Positions 48,597 to 60,500 of a stretch of DNA of 64,000 bases are shown here, piece after piece. The notes under the pieces are model-generated. The model was not told the DNA's origin, did no database searches, and saw nothing but the letters and a program-made list of their open reading frames with translations. The position numbers and the translations under genes are program-made. This DNA is from Andrena cerasifolii (lineage: Eukaryota > Arthropoda > Insecta > Hymenoptera > Andrenidae), in assembly GCF_050908995.1 (NCBI RefSeq), contig NC_135122.1, positions 15,354,501-15,418,500 of the forward strand, given 5' to 3'. Numbering within the stretch: position 1 is the first letter of the stretch; each line of letters opens with the position of its first letter.

Positions 48597-51500
48597 GTAA
48601 ATAATTTTCTCGGGGCATTTAACCTGTCCCCCTATCTCTATCTCCCGAGCGAAGGACATAACTTCCTCCGAACCTCCTTCGCGTCCCTCTATCCCTGACA
48701 CAATTCTTCCGACCTCTTATTTTAACGTTTAAAGAAAAAGAACAGAAAAGAAGAAGAAAAAAAGAGACTGGCGACTAAAGCCTGAAACGTTACGCCCTAC
48801 CAGTCGCAGCAACAAATTTAATCGACCAACTGCACGACCAATGCCCACCGGCAAATACGTGCTTCCCGCGACTTGGAAGAATCCAGAGATTAAACCAGAT
48901 TACACCGACTAACGGCCGTACTCGAAATTCGCTCGCGTAAGAAGCCAATCGCGCCACGGTCGTTTCAACGCCGGTCGCTGTGCATTAGATAAAGCCTGTA
49001 TTCACCGGGCAGTAAATAAACGCCGCTCCAAGACAAAAGGCGACGCGAGATTCTGCAACAAAAAAAAAAATGAGTGAATAGACGGAGCGGAGGGGGAAGT
49101 GTAAGAAATATAGCAAAGGCTCGGTAACCTCGCGGAAATAATCCCCCTAGCGTGCACTTGCTCCCTCTCTCAAAGGTGACTGTGAATTGGGAATACTTAA
49201 AGAGAAAAGAAAAGAACACGATCCTGCCCAACTAACTAGTCGAAGCAAAGTAGGAGTACCTTCCACCCTCCCCCCACCCGCACCCCCTACTCTACCGTTT
49301 CTTGTCTCGTTGTATAAGGTTTCGCATTGTCTCGAGGAAACAAAAGGCAGGTAGCTTATGCCCCGCATTCAAAAGCTCACAAAGTTCAGTCTCAAGTGCT
49401 TGTCTTTCGCTCAGACCTCTGCTGCCCCCCCCCACTCTCCCCGAGCCACCACACCGCCCTCCCCCACCCTCGTTTCTCCGGCTTCTATATTTCTCAATTT
49501 TCTGTCCTTCCATTTACGGATTTCTATATTCAGCCGCTTCTACTTCAAGACCACTTTCCCGTGCTTTACCGGCTTTCCTTATTCCCCGCCATTCCCTTTA
49601 CCTCCCCCCCCCCTCCTCCCTCTTCACCGCCCCTTTCTGTTACTTTTCGAATTACCCCCGGCTGTCCTTACCACCCGCGCGTCGCCTACGCGCGTCTAAC
49701 TTCTCCTCCTTCGGGTTTCTTTCGCTCAACCTCCTTCCCTTTGATGCCAGCGAACCTAATTAATTAATATTAAGCTGGCGAGGTAACCGTCTTCGACCCC
49801 AAAGGAGCATTTCGAATCGCCGCGCGACAATTTCGACTTTGATCGTTTCTCCCGCGCGAAAGAAGCGTCCCCTTTGAATCGCGACTGGGGGAAATTAGAC
49901 TGCAGGGGACCGGCAACGTAATCCGCCGTTCCTGCGAGCGAATGGACAGTGGGCGGGAGAATGCGGGGCCTCCTTTCGAGGAAGATTCGCGTTCCTGGAT
50001 CCCGTTTTAGACACCGGCTAGGATCGCGAATTACAACGACCAGCTTAGAAGCTATTTTACCTGTAAGAGATCGATCCGACGAGGTGTCTGCGTTGACCGT
50101 GCGATTTCTGAACCGTTTCAGACCGACGGGTACCTTACAGCATACCGTCAGATTGGAAGACACTGTGGTTCAGCAACATGGACGAGCTGCAGAGAGTGAA
50201 CGACGCGAACGACAACAACACCGTCTCCAACGTCACGGTGCAGCTGGGCGGGACCGCCTTTCTGCATTGCAAAGTTCGCAATTTGGCAGAAAGAACGGTG
50301 TCCGACGCCGAGGTAAAGAACACTTGTTTATCGCCCCCGGCGCCCCCGGGCGTGAAACGCGGAAACCGGCGCGACGGGGGAGACGGCGATTTATCACGCC
50401 GACTGCGAGCGGCGGCCGGCCCCCCCCCCGGGCAAGAAGGCTGATCGACGATCGCCTTTACCTCCTGTTTCAGATATCCTGGATACGACGGCGCGACTTC
50501 CACGTCCTGACCAGCTCTATGTTCACGTACACGAACGACGAGCGGTTTCAGGTGCTGCACCCGGAGGGCTCGGACGATTGGACCCTTCAAATCAAGTACG
50601 TTCAAGAAAGGGACAACGGGACCTACGAGTGCCAGGTACTGCGAATAATAGCTCGCCGGGAAATCGTTAGCCCTCTGCTAGACATATTTGCCGTTGCTCA
50701 ATAAGCTTTAAGCGCCCAGCGTTGATTGCCTCGAGTCAGTAATGAAATTAATAATTACGCCAATAGATAGCCGGCTTCGATTCGAGTACACCGAGCCGTA
50801 TTATTAGGATAATTAAAACAGAATGTGCGATAACTAGAATTGTCAGTGAATTACTCTAGGAACGATGGAGCACTGTGTGCTCCGAGCTAGCGCGGTTATC
50901 TGGTGTATTACTGAAGACAATTTCACTTAACTTTTACTGGAATCGTGTGAACTATATTCCGCTAGAGTTTCACTGGATGGTACTTGTTTCAAAGACTTCG
51001 CTCCCGAAGAAAGTTTCACCACCTAAGGACCTGAATATTTCAAACGCGATTCGTGGACCTACGCTTTTCGCTCTTAACGGTTATTGGCTAATTAAGCCTG
51101 GACCTGTACGTTTCGTAGAAAAGAAAAAACTGATATAATAAGTTGTCCTCGTTTTGTTGCCGTTATCGTGATATTACAGCGTCTCGTAAGATTATGCGAA
51201 GGAAGGGTGGCTAAGTGGGGCATTTCAGACGTAGAAAAGTCTCATTAAGAAGTGCCTCCCTGTTTAAAGGGATATTCTAACATCTCCTTCTTTGTTCAAG
51301 CTACTTCCATTCTTGTATTGTTCGCATTTATACTTTCAGGTCTCGAGGAGTACAGGGATAATATCACACTTTGTCAATCTAAACATAGTAATACCAGAAG
51401 CATTTATATTAGGGAGCGGCGAGCATCACGTCGACGTAGGATCCATTATAAATCTCGTATGCATAATAGAAAAGGTAAGACTCGACAAAGCCGATTTATA

Positions 51501-54201
51501 TTCTTTACTAAATATGGAGCAACTTTGAAGAAGTTAAATATCCCTGACATCTCAGCTCGACTCATTACAGAACTGTAATTTTCATTAACTGTCCCCTGGT
51601 GGCACTGTCCTTACCGAAAATTCTCAGAGACAAATCGAGGATGTAGAATACGAAATCTCCGCAGTGAAGAATATGCGACAACAAGTTCGACTTTCTCGAG
51701 GAACAGAAACTTGTATAAAAAGGTTCCTTCTACATTCTCGATTCGTATACATATTTCATTCGGAATCATCTTCTCGGCTGTAGGGATTGCAAAATTACCG
51801 ACTTTTTCGATTACCGGTAATTCGGTAAAATTTTTAATCAAAACCGGTTTACCGATAATTTACCGGTAGTTTTTAAGGTATTGAAAATATAAGAGTAAAC
51901 TATATGTAATTTATCGAATTACCGGTAAAAATTTTAGGATATTTCTCGCGATTTACCGGTAAACCGGTAAACCGGTTTACCGGTATTGCAATCCCTGCTC
52001 GGCTGCACCGTTCACCGCGGTCCACCCTGTAGACTCGGATTTCGTTTGCAAAGAAAACAAAACCTTTCCCCACCAGTTCTCACTCTTAACTTTCACCTGA
52101 AATCCACACGTTTATCGGGAATAATAAAATACCCCGCGTGTCTCCGCGAGTTCCCATTGATACGTAATAATCGCGCGGCGCGAATAAAGGCCGCGTAGCG
52201 TTCAGGTCTATCCGCTTAACGAAGGCGCATAGAAACGCGCAGCTCGCAGCTCGTGCGAACATTCAATGCGCCTTCGGCAGCCATGCGTACAGCGAAAAGA
52301 CCTCTATGCGAAATAGGCGCAGCTTAGTCGCGAATACGAGAGTGGAAGTGCATTAAAGCGGCATCGCCGCCGCTGCGCTGCGGGCTCGGCACTATCGAGC
52401 AACGAAAATAAACTGTGGCGTTTCTTTTCTCCATCCACACGGGGTTGCCTCCTGTGCGGAGCGAAAAAAAAGAGAACGTTTCCTTCGAAGCACCTAACGC
52501 GAAAGGAAGACGAGCACGATCCTCTAATATATTCAATCTATTCAACGTTTTCGTCACTTTTCGATACCGATAGAATGCGTCTATGAATTCCCGCGCGCGC
52601 GCGCCGAATTGATAGTATTAAAAAGCAATATGGCTTCCGACAGGCGCGGCACAAGGCGATAGGGTATTCATAAATGCATTATGTATCGTGTCGCGCCGAC
52701 CTGCGCGTCTATACCGCGCGAGATATAATGCTCGGGACGTCGACACGATAAACGCTCGGTACAGGCTCCAACTATTTCCCGAAATCCGCGAAGTCGGATG
52801 CAAAGAACAATTTTCTGCATCGCCTCGGCTGAGTGAAAGAGATGTACGTATACTCATGTTCGATGGAGCTCGGTGCAAGTGGCTGACTTCGTCGTTCGAT
52901 TCCACTTCGTTCACTTCGCCCTGCTGCTTCATCCGCAACTCGTACCCGTGTTTGTCGAAAAAAAAACGCATCCGTATATCCGATCCTTTGCCCGTTCGGA
53001 AGGGCAACCGCGAAGCTAAACCACCAAAAACCAACTACCGGACGCGTCGAAAAGAAAAGTGACCGCTGATGTCGTTCGCTGTAACAATTATCCTAACTGA
53101 ATTTCATTGCACCAGATGGCGTCGCGATTATCGGCCAACGTATCGATTCCTGTTAACGATCCTACCCCCTCGCAAGAAAAACAAAGTAGACAATGGTGTC
53201 TAAAATATACGATTCCTTTTCCTCTCGATAAATCCGGTTTACCTACGCGTCATCGCGGTCCACAGGAAAATAAACCGAATTGTGTAAGCTCTTTGTAACT
53301 GTTCACAATGATTAACGCGTCGAAGTTTGAGAACTCGTACTGCCGGTAATACAGTAACGTGCAACAGCTTTCGGACGGTTGCATTTTTGGCTCCATCTTG
53401 GAAGGAAATGAAAAGATGAATTTTAAACTGTGCTAAATTTGACACATTGCGCGTGCTTGCCAGCAAGTGCCCATAGAGGTTAATGAGTATGGTTAAGAAT
53501 CTACGATCAACGATCACCGCATGCTGAATACGTTTATCGTTAAACTCTTTATACCAGAAGGATCGAGACGTTAGTGTTATACTGTCCAACTTCGTTTTGC
53601 CTATCCGAAAACTTTAACACCTCGCCATATTAGACAGAAGTATGTGACGCTCCTATACCTCGCCTACGGCGAAACCACGGGATGTTGTTCCGATGATAAT
53701 TGTCCAAGGAATGAATGTCTGCTTTCACCCGTTTCAGAGTCCAACACCGCCGCAATACGTTTTCTGGTATCACAATAACAGAATGATAAATTTCGACACC
53801 ACGCGATGCTACGTGTCCGTACAGACCGATTCCAGTTCGACTCAGAGTCGACTGACGATCCACCAAGCAGTGGAGTCGGACACTGGCAATTACACGTGCA
53901 ACGCGTCGAATACCAAGCCGGCGTCCATCTTTGTTTTTGTCACGGAAGGTAAGGTCGCAGGGGGGGGGGGGAGAGATTGAAACGATAATCGTTGGCTCTG
54001 AGCAAATTCTTTGTCCCAACTGTTATTTTAAAAGCGTACAAATATTCTACCCGACGTGACTGTTAATCTCGGACGTTGAATGTTTCAGGTGACAAAATGG
54101 CGGCCATACAACGCCGTAAGACATCGGCCGCGAAGAATAATATCTGTGAATTGCTAGTACTAATTGTCACCATCGCGATAGACGCCGTTTTAACGCGATA
54201 A
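48521..54201 (+). CDS. Dpr-family (defective proboscis extension response) two-Ig cell-surface protein, six coding exons
   Basis: Coding exons are 48521-48596, 50122-50312, 50474-50635, 51340-51474, 53738-53948 and 54089-54201: 888 nt, 295 aa. Every junction is GT-AG and every phase agrees. The product has a signal peptide (about residues 1-21), Ig domain 1 (about 60-145, Cys75-Cys142, Trp92) and Ig domain 2 (about 160-258, Cys184-Cys242, Trp198). A basic linker (KMAAIQRRKTS) and a hydrophobic C-terminus follow. The hallmark words SWIRRRDFHVLT, DERFQVLHPEGSDDWTLQIK and ISHFVNLNI identify the Dpr family, also annotated in insects as zig-8-like. Family members sit on neuronal surfaces and pair with DIP receptors during synaptic partner choice. 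Which paralog this is cannot be settled here. Domain 2 is more divergent than domain 1. It lies tail to tail with Snx6. Confidence 0.93.
48597..50121 (+). other. dpr intron 1 (1.5 kb)
   Basis: Holds A-rich and C/T-rich tracts, notably a pyrimidine-rich stretch at about 49400-49745. The three overlapping frames there are products of that composition. No further exon or element was recognised. Confidence 0.75.
50122..50312 (+). CDS. dpr coding exon 2: start of Ig domain 1
   Basis: Residues 26-89. A linker (VPYSIPSDWKTLWFSNMDEL) leads into strands A-C of Ig1, with VTVQLGGTAFLHCKV around Cys75. N-glycosylation sequons occur at Asn57 and Asn62. The acceptor after TTTCAG at 50121 is chosen over TTACAG at 50140 because only the former keeps phase. 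An ATG at 50178 is internal. Intron retention past 50312 would stop translation at 50444. Confidence 0.92.
50474..50635 (+). CDS. dpr coding exon 3: rest of Ig domain 1
   Basis: Residues 90-143, phase 0 at both ends. It carries Trp92, the WIRRRDFHVLT strand and the RDNGTYECQ motif with Cys142 that closes the disulfide. This is the most conserved part of the protein and includes the face that, in known Dpr proteins, contacts DIP partners. A sequon lies at Asn137. Confidence 0.95.
51340..51474 (+). CDS. dpr coding exon 4: start of Ig domain 2
   Basis: Residues 144-188, phase 0 at both ends. It spans the inter-domain strand (TGIISHFVNLNIVIPEAFIL) and the B strand of Ig2 with Cys184. The acceptor is TACTTTCAG and the donor AAGGTAAGA, both strong. 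Confidence 0.93.
51475..53737 (+). other. dpr intron 4 (2.3 kb)
   Basis: The largest intron between coding exons. It contains the hAT-like MITE at 51781-51997 and GC-rich spacer with a short GCGCGC run near 52591-52602. No exon recognised. Confidence 0.75.
51781..51997. mobile_element. hAT-like MITE with perfect 8-bp target duplication, inside dpr intron 4
   Basis: It starts TAGGGATTGCAAAATTACC and ends GGTATTGCAATCCCTG, giving inverted ends of about 12 bp. The host 8-mer CTCGGCTG is repeated exactly at 51773-51780 and 51998-52005. An 8-bp duplication with (C/T)AGGG-type ends indicates the hAT superfamily. The 217-bp body is dense in TTACCGGTAA words and includes the palindrome AAACCGGTTT at 51969-51978. 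A longer, older relative lies at 16429-17043. Confidence 0.88.
53738..53948 (+). CDS. dpr coding exon 5: rest of Ig domain 2
   Basis: Residues 189-258 plus one base. It contains SPTPPQYVFWYHNNRMI with Trp198, and SDTGNYTCNASN with Cys242. Sequons occur at Asn239 and Asn243. An extra cysteine, Cys212, lies in a region where the family usually lacks one. The donor GAAGGTAAGG at 53949 is strong. Confidence 0.93.
54089..54201 (+). CDS. dpr coding exon 6: basic linker and hydrophobic C-terminus
   Basis: It completes Gly259 and runs to TAA at 54199-54201. The linker DKMAAIQRRKTS is typical of Dpr proteins. The final residues (ICELLVLIVTIAIDAVLTR) form a hydrophobic stretch of about 15 residues, suitable for a GPI-attachment signal or a single membrane anchor. 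The acceptor is TGTTTCAG at 54088. Confidence 0.9.
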
Positions 54202-54640
54202 AGCGTTTCTCTTCGATATGTCCAATAATTATTATTATACCGTTACTTCCGTTTGTGATAGATAGGCTACTATTCTGCGATTTTATCCCTCTATTCACTA
54301 TCCTTCTTTCCCTTTAAGCTGAACACCCATGTCTTGCGATCTCTCGTTTCCTTACGTTCGCCCATCGTTATCCTTTACATTGGCGTATCAATTCACTTCC
54401 ACGTTATCGTCGCGATCGTTACATTTATTCAATTCTATTAGCAATATTCGCATTATTATCATATCCTCTCGTACTTCTGCCATTGTCTGTTATATTCCCT
54501 TCCTTTCTTTTTCTTCTTCTGGTTTCATAGCCGAGGTTGCCGCCGGCTGAATTATGTATTTCAATATACGAGATTTTCATGGTAGATTATGCGTCTTACG
54601 TGTGATTCAAATTCTAGCAATACTCGCGGATAATTGCTAT

Positions 54641-54680
54641 TTCTCTCGCTCTCTATCTGTCTCTCTTTCTCTCTCTCTCA

Positions 54681-54721
<41 letters not shown>

Positions 54722-54722
54722 C
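54641..54722. repeat. (CT)n microsatellite in the presumed dpr 3' UTR
   Basis: CT-rich run with a pure (CT)n core near 54684-54716. If the polyadenylation site at about 54,950 is right, it is transcribed as part of the dpr 3' UTR. Confidence 0.9.
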
Positions 54723-54929
54723 CCTATCTCAATCCCTACCCTCTCATTCCCCCCTTCTCATTTCCGGTTACATCCAATTCGTTCAGCAGAGTACCTACAT
54801 ATTAAAATGAGTTTAAACAATAAAGATCTCGCCACGGAGATCCTGTTGCTATCGTAGAAGTTACGTGCAACGTGTATCAGATTCGTATAAAATAGACACC
54901 CTATTATCTCAGTTAGCAATTTTCCAAGC

Positions 54930-54939
54930 AATAAATAAA
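54930..54939 (+). promoter_or_regulatory. Candidate polyadenylation signal of dpr
   Basis: AATAAATAAA, two overlapping AATAAA hexamers about 730 bp after the dpr stop, with a GT/T-rich stretch about 60 bp further on. An alternative AATAAA is at 54819-54824. Confidence 0.4.
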
Positions 54940-56711
54940 GAACACCGGGCTTGAAGATCTCGTTGCAGACACCGGGTAATGCGAGTCCTTCTCATTCGTT
55001 GTCTGTTTTTTTCAACGCGTTGCTTGAGAATTCATATGGTAGAGTAAACCAGAATACGTATCCCTTTCCACTGCGAAGCCTGCTGTTTTAAAAACGACCA
55101 ACTGGATCGTCCGCGGGAATAGAAACCGGCGGCAAATCGTTTCTCGGTAAGAGTTTAGCAGGAGCAATGTTCAGCTGAGGCATCTGTGCAATATCGATTT
55201 CGTTTCTATCAGTTTAAACTTACAAGCTCCCGGCGATTTTAATAGTCATCAGGACCCGCGAGTCGCGGCAGTTTTCCATAAGTTTCGCGACGATTTCGTT
55301 CGGCCGGCGGACAGAGGCGTGCTGCTGCGAATCAAACTTTGAAATTGATAGTGTTACCAAGTATCGCTTCGAATTTGCCAGACCTCGCGTACCCTTTGAT
55401 AACCCTCGGCCCTTCTACCTCGGTTCTCGCACTGTGCCTGTAATTAATCACCACTTGGGACGTTTCAATTCCATTTTATCGGCTATCACGTTTACCCGCC
55501 GTACTCCCGTCCACGGAGACCCCGGACTGCGGGATCGATAGGGCACCCATACGTATCGGTCCTAACAATTAGCCAAAAGTGTCGCCACGCTCGCGTAACT
55601 TGTCGTTAAAAGTTCAGTCGCGAATCTACGAGGCTTGCGGATTTCTTTAACCATCGAAATTTAAACAGTCTCCGCTCAGACTAAAGCCGAGGGTAAAAAG
55701 GAATGTGCGCGGACCGCCTCGGGTTGTTTTACACTTAATACTCGGATTCCTGTAGGGATTGTTGCGTGCTCGTTCAGCATTTCGTCTGCACCAGGATGGA
55801 AATTATTTTCAAAGAGGCACGCGTAGAAAAAAAAAAAAAAACAAAAAAGGGAACGACGCAGAAATGGCATTACATATCGCGATCGTGCCTGTCGCTCTAG
55901 ATATCTGTAGAATGGAATTCGTAACGTTCCAGATGCATACGTCGCGAGGAGGAAACGACGACGCGAGGACGAAGAGCTTAAACGCAGGCGAGAAGTTGTT
56001 AAAAAAAAAAAAAGGGATCAAATAACGAACACTGTATGTATTTATTATTCAAGTTCCACAGAACGAAGGGAAAGCGTAAAACTGCCGTATCGGTTCACGT
56101 AGCCAAGACCTTCGGGACAAACGTCTCGCGAATTTCGTCGACGCGACAATGAGATTTTACAACTCTTCGGAATAAGTCTGCGCATCAATTAGAAGCTCTG
56201 GATTCATCTGCGATGAGTTAGTTCCCCTTGCGTCTCGCCAATCGTTCCCGATCGAACGGGATCAAACAGCAGTTGTACGACGAGCGCGGGAATAAGAAGC
56301 GTAATAAAACACAGCCAAGGCACTCGAGGACTTATTTCGATCGATTCGCTCGCTCCCTTGTTTCACGCCCCTGAGCCCGTTAAACCGTAAATCATTCGCG
56401 AGAATCGCTCTCGCGGCAACTACCCTCTCACTTTCGTCCGCGGGACACGCAACCGCCCCTGAATTTTTGTCGCGCAATATACGAAGTACTCCCTAACAGT
56501 AGACCTAAAGCAAAAATAAAGGAGATGGTAGTCAATCGTAGCTGTTTAATAATTCCGATCTCGATTTACGAAACTAGGGTAACCCTGTTGACGAGAGAAA
56601 CGATATTGTGCGCGCTGTGAGGGATGATCGACGGACGGGGATGAACCGGATGGATGGACACTCGAAACGATATGATTTCATCTTTCTCGAAGATATGACA
56701 ATTAAATAAAA

Positions 56712-56712
<1 letters not shown>

Positions 56713-56750
<38 letters not shown>
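56713..56750. repeat. (GA)n microsatellite
   Basis: About 18 near-perfect GA units. Confidence 0.95.
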
Positions 56751-56753
<3 letters not shown>

Positions 56754-57145
56754 GCGCCAACGACCGGATCCCCTTGAGGGATAACCGAGAAGCTGATAGA
56801 GACGTAAGATCAGTAGGATAATAGGCGATAAATCGTTATTACTCGACGGAGAAGAATTCGATCTACGCGGGCGCGCTCGCGCGCTCCTCAAAATCCCGGG
56901 CATCGATAGTATCTACCATAGAAAATCTCTGTGTATCCGCGCCGTCGCGCGTGCATCTACGATGTAACATTAAGTTCACGTTAACTGTGTAAGATATACC
57001 GTCGTTGGTCTCGCGTCGACAGTCCCGTTCTTTTCAATTAATAGACGGTTCACCTGACTCGTTGCGTACCGCAGGTACATACGTACACGGGAGAGGAAAG
57101 GAAAAGAAAAAAATGAGAGGAACTTTCGTACGTTGCTTAACGTTC

Positions 57146-57587
57146 CAGTGGCGTATTTGGTGTAAACTGTGCCTAGGGCAAGCGTAGAATTTGCGCCTCC
57201 ACACCCCCCCCCCAACCCCCCCGCCCTCCCCCATGCATATCATTCCAATTCCACCTTTTCTGTTCTACTTGTTTGTTTGAAGTGTTCATCACACGAGACA
57301 TTTTATTTAGAATTTAGATAATCTTTTCGAAGAAAGTGGAGCTGAAGGGCGGAAGAGACGAGAGTTGGAGGCAAACGAAGCCGAAAAGTGCAGCCAGTTT
57401 TTTTTCCAAGCTTCTCGAAGGAGGCACGCGAAGCGCGCGAATAACGAGCGTAAACTATACTAACATTAACCATCCAAATAAATTTGTTCGAGAAACACTA
57501 TTCCTTTCGGCTCTTTTTGCGCACCCCCGCCCCGGCATTGGCGCCCGGGGCGCGAGCCCCACTTGCCCCACCCTAGATACGCCTCTG
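57146..57587. mobile_element. hAT-like MITE, 442 bp, with perfect 8-bp target duplication
   Basis: The left end CAGTGGCGTATTTGG and right end CTAGATACGCCTCTG are imperfect inverses. The host 8-mer TAACGTTC is repeated exactly at 57138-57145 and 57588-57595. Sub-termini are G-rich on one strand at both ends (GCCTAGGGCAAG on the left; inverse of CTTGCCCCACCCTAG on the right). There is no transposase frame. The duplication length and CAG-type ends indicate the hAT superfamily. Confidence 0.88.
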
Positions 57588-57595
57588 TAACGTTC

Positions 57596-60500
57596 GCCCG
57601 CCTTTTTACGAACTTTGTGTCTTGACTTCGAACATTATTCGCATCCGTTGACAACCGAATTTTAATAAAATCCACAATTGAAATATCGCCTCTGTTTCTG
57701 TCTGTGATTACACGCGCTCTGTCGCAACTCCCGCGCGCTGTAGAGGAGAAGAAGAGGAGAGAGCAAGCGCAGGGGGTGAATCACGAGCTCGTCGAGCGCT
57801 CGGCAGCTTACTTTTACATTCTCCCGTTCGGTTCTGGTAATCCGAATCCGCACGCTCGCGCGTAATATAAGTCTGATTATTATAAAGACCAACTACGTCG
57901 TCCTAATTATAATGGCGAGCTGCTCGTTCGTAGATGGTTCGCGATCGAAACGTTCGCTGGCAAAGGGCGGACTATAATTAACATTTCGCCGGTAAACACG
58001 TTTGTTATCATCCCTCGGGGGTTCGTCGTCCGAATTCGTCTCTACTTGGCGATGGCACCTGAAGCCCCACCGTCTCGATCTGCGTCAACATTATTGCATC
58101 TGGATGAAATGATTCGAACAAGGGTTGCACGATTCCAAGGTAGACATAAGCCGAATGAGGGAAAGCCTACCATCATCCTCGAACAAGTTTCGTGCGATTC
58201 AATTTAAGTCACCCCCATCTGAAACTACGCAACTGTTTGATCCATGTTTCTCTGGAGACAACAATGTCGCCGCACAACGAGGGGGTGGTTTCAAGCGCCT
58301 TGCCACCCTGCGTGTGTTAAAGATGCAAGTTCCAGCAAGACGCGTACCGGGTACAGATTTCAATTCTAATATAATTGGCCGTCGCAAAGAGCACCAGCCG
58401 CGTGCTTCGAATCGTCCGAGGTCCAAAGGAAGAAAGATTCCCGCGACGAGATGGAAACGCAGCGTCGCACACGGTTTCGCCCGTGTGAAGCGAAGTAAAG
58501 CCGATCGATAGACTTACAGCTTGTCCGCCCTGGCACGAAAGGGACTGTTTCATTCATAAATCAATACGAAAGGCGTCTGGAGTTTTCCGACGGCTTTACT
58601 TCCCTTTGATGACCGCCGCCGAGACGATCCTCCGCCTCTATTCATCGCCGCCCTTGTGATCGCGCGAAACACCAAAAGGTGAGTTCCGTCGATAATTCCC
58701 AACCCTCGACCGAGTTTCAATAAAGTCGCGGACGCCTTTATAGCCGACGCATTCCGAGGCTCATTGTTGCAGGGAGTTCCTTAATTTCTTCGAGATCCTG
58801 GCTCCCTTTAACAGGATGATCGCCTCACCCCCCTACCCCTCCAGGAACAAAGACACTCGAGGCTTATCAGTTTCGATTACGATTTTATGTCGCCGGCTAA
58901 GGATCGGTAAATATAACGAGTAGAGACTCTATGTTTAAATTATACATTACCTAAGCCACCTACACCACCCTCGGACACCCTTCGTCGAAAGCTCGAAGGG
59001 AACACGGGCATCCCCCAGTTAAGAACACTTGTATTATCTCCCAGAACGAAAAAAAAATGAGCCCCCCCCACCCCTTCCTCCGTTATTTCTTATTTACGCT
59101 AAGCAGATTTTCCTGTTGTTAGCGAGGAAATGGAGTATTCAACTTCAGCGTCCGAGGTAATTTCATTAGCATCGCGAAGAGACGAAGGGATCGCTCAAAG
59201 GGGATTTTAATAGTACGAAGCGTCGACTTTCGTTCAAAGTCAAGCTACTCTCCTATTCGTTATTAGCTCGCGTATTTTTCTTCTTTTTTTTAAAACAATG
59301 GAGCAGGTTTTTTGTATATAAAATTCTACGAAACGAAGGGTCGGCAGTTTGGAAATGACGGCGATAGTTCAGGGACTCGCTCGTCGCGATATTGTTCGAG
59401 TTTACAGAGAAAATGGAATGTTGTGCCACAACGAACGATAAACGAGTTATTTCAGATAACAACGTTGAACCTCTCGTACCTGTGCGAGCTAAATTCGTTT
59501 CTTGGAACAAAGTGAAATGATTCTCCTTGTTACTTGTAGCTGTACCTCGAGGATCCTTGCGAATTACGAGTCACTTATCTTTAAGGAGATAAAGGGAGGA
59601 TGCAACATTTAAGTAACGATATCAGCTCGTGCGAATGTTAAGGTTCGAAGACCAAACTGTTGCTTATTTAGACGAGAGAAGAGAGATCCAGTATTTATGA
59701 TATTCTAAAAGGGACACGGAACTACCGCGTAGGATTTAAGTGCAACATGAATCTTCTATAAGTTTTACACTTTAAGCATTTTCGTTGACGAGCAATGAGA
59801 TTGTTTATTCGAGGGATACGTATGTAAGGGATTCTGAGATGGAATCACGGGGCATATGGACCATGGAAGTGTGGCTGTAGCAAAATAAAGAGTCACTAAT
59901 TAATAGTCTTCGTTGTGCTTATCAATCGGGACGATTAAAAAATAAATGTGTCGAGAGAAGACTTAGAGCGAGGCATCGAAAAATATATCACGCTAAAGGG
60001 CAAACGAGAACTGCCTGCACGTGTATGCGTATGCGTTTTTCAAGAAGGGCCAGAAGATTTAGAAAATTGATGGGGGACGATCAACGTCTGCACAGGTACA
60101 TATCCCTTTTATTTTCATATGTTGTACAGTATAGAATGTAAATCTGTCTTGATCTTTTGGAATTCTATTGAAAATTTAAAAAAAAAAAAACTTGATCGGA
60201 CAAGAGAGGGAGATCGATCAGATTAAACTTTTTCTTCCACTTATTCGATAATCACCATTAGTGTTTTCCTATTTTTACCCTGCCTACAATGGAACTTCTT
60301 TGTGAAAGTTTAACATTATGAGAACTAACAAGGATCTAAAAATGGGTAAACAAAAAGACCAGAATAAAACTCGATCTCTTCGTGGAGAGAAATGAAGCAC
60401 GGTTATTCGGAGCAAACATCATTCGATGTGTATGTAATAACAAAATACGATAGTGGAACAATGCCATCCCCTTCCATTCATAGTACGATTAACTCGGTCA

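Larger units (their letters stand above)
54202..57137. other. dpr 3' region and intergenic spacer
   Basis: Candidate polyadenylation signals AATAAA follow the stop at 54819-54824 and as AATAAATAAA at 54930-54939; the latter has a GT-rich stretch near 54998-55015. The 3' UTR probably ends near 54,950, but I cannot prove it. The rest holds microsatellites and no recognised gene. Confidence 0.5.

Noticed and set aside
50178..50444. ATG at 50178 as the dpr start
   Set aside because: The open frame extends upstream to an acceptor at 50121 that joins in phase to a signal-peptide exon; starting here would give a Dpr protein without a leader.
49949..50704. 251-codon frame that includes dpr exon 3
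   Set aside because: It reads exon 2 in the wrong frame, crosses intron 2 and runs past the exon 3 donor. Only its 50474-50635 part is real coding sequence.
58125..58511. 128-codon frame between dpr and Snx6
   Set aside because: Basic, domain-free product overlapped by minus-strand frames; no splice or family support.
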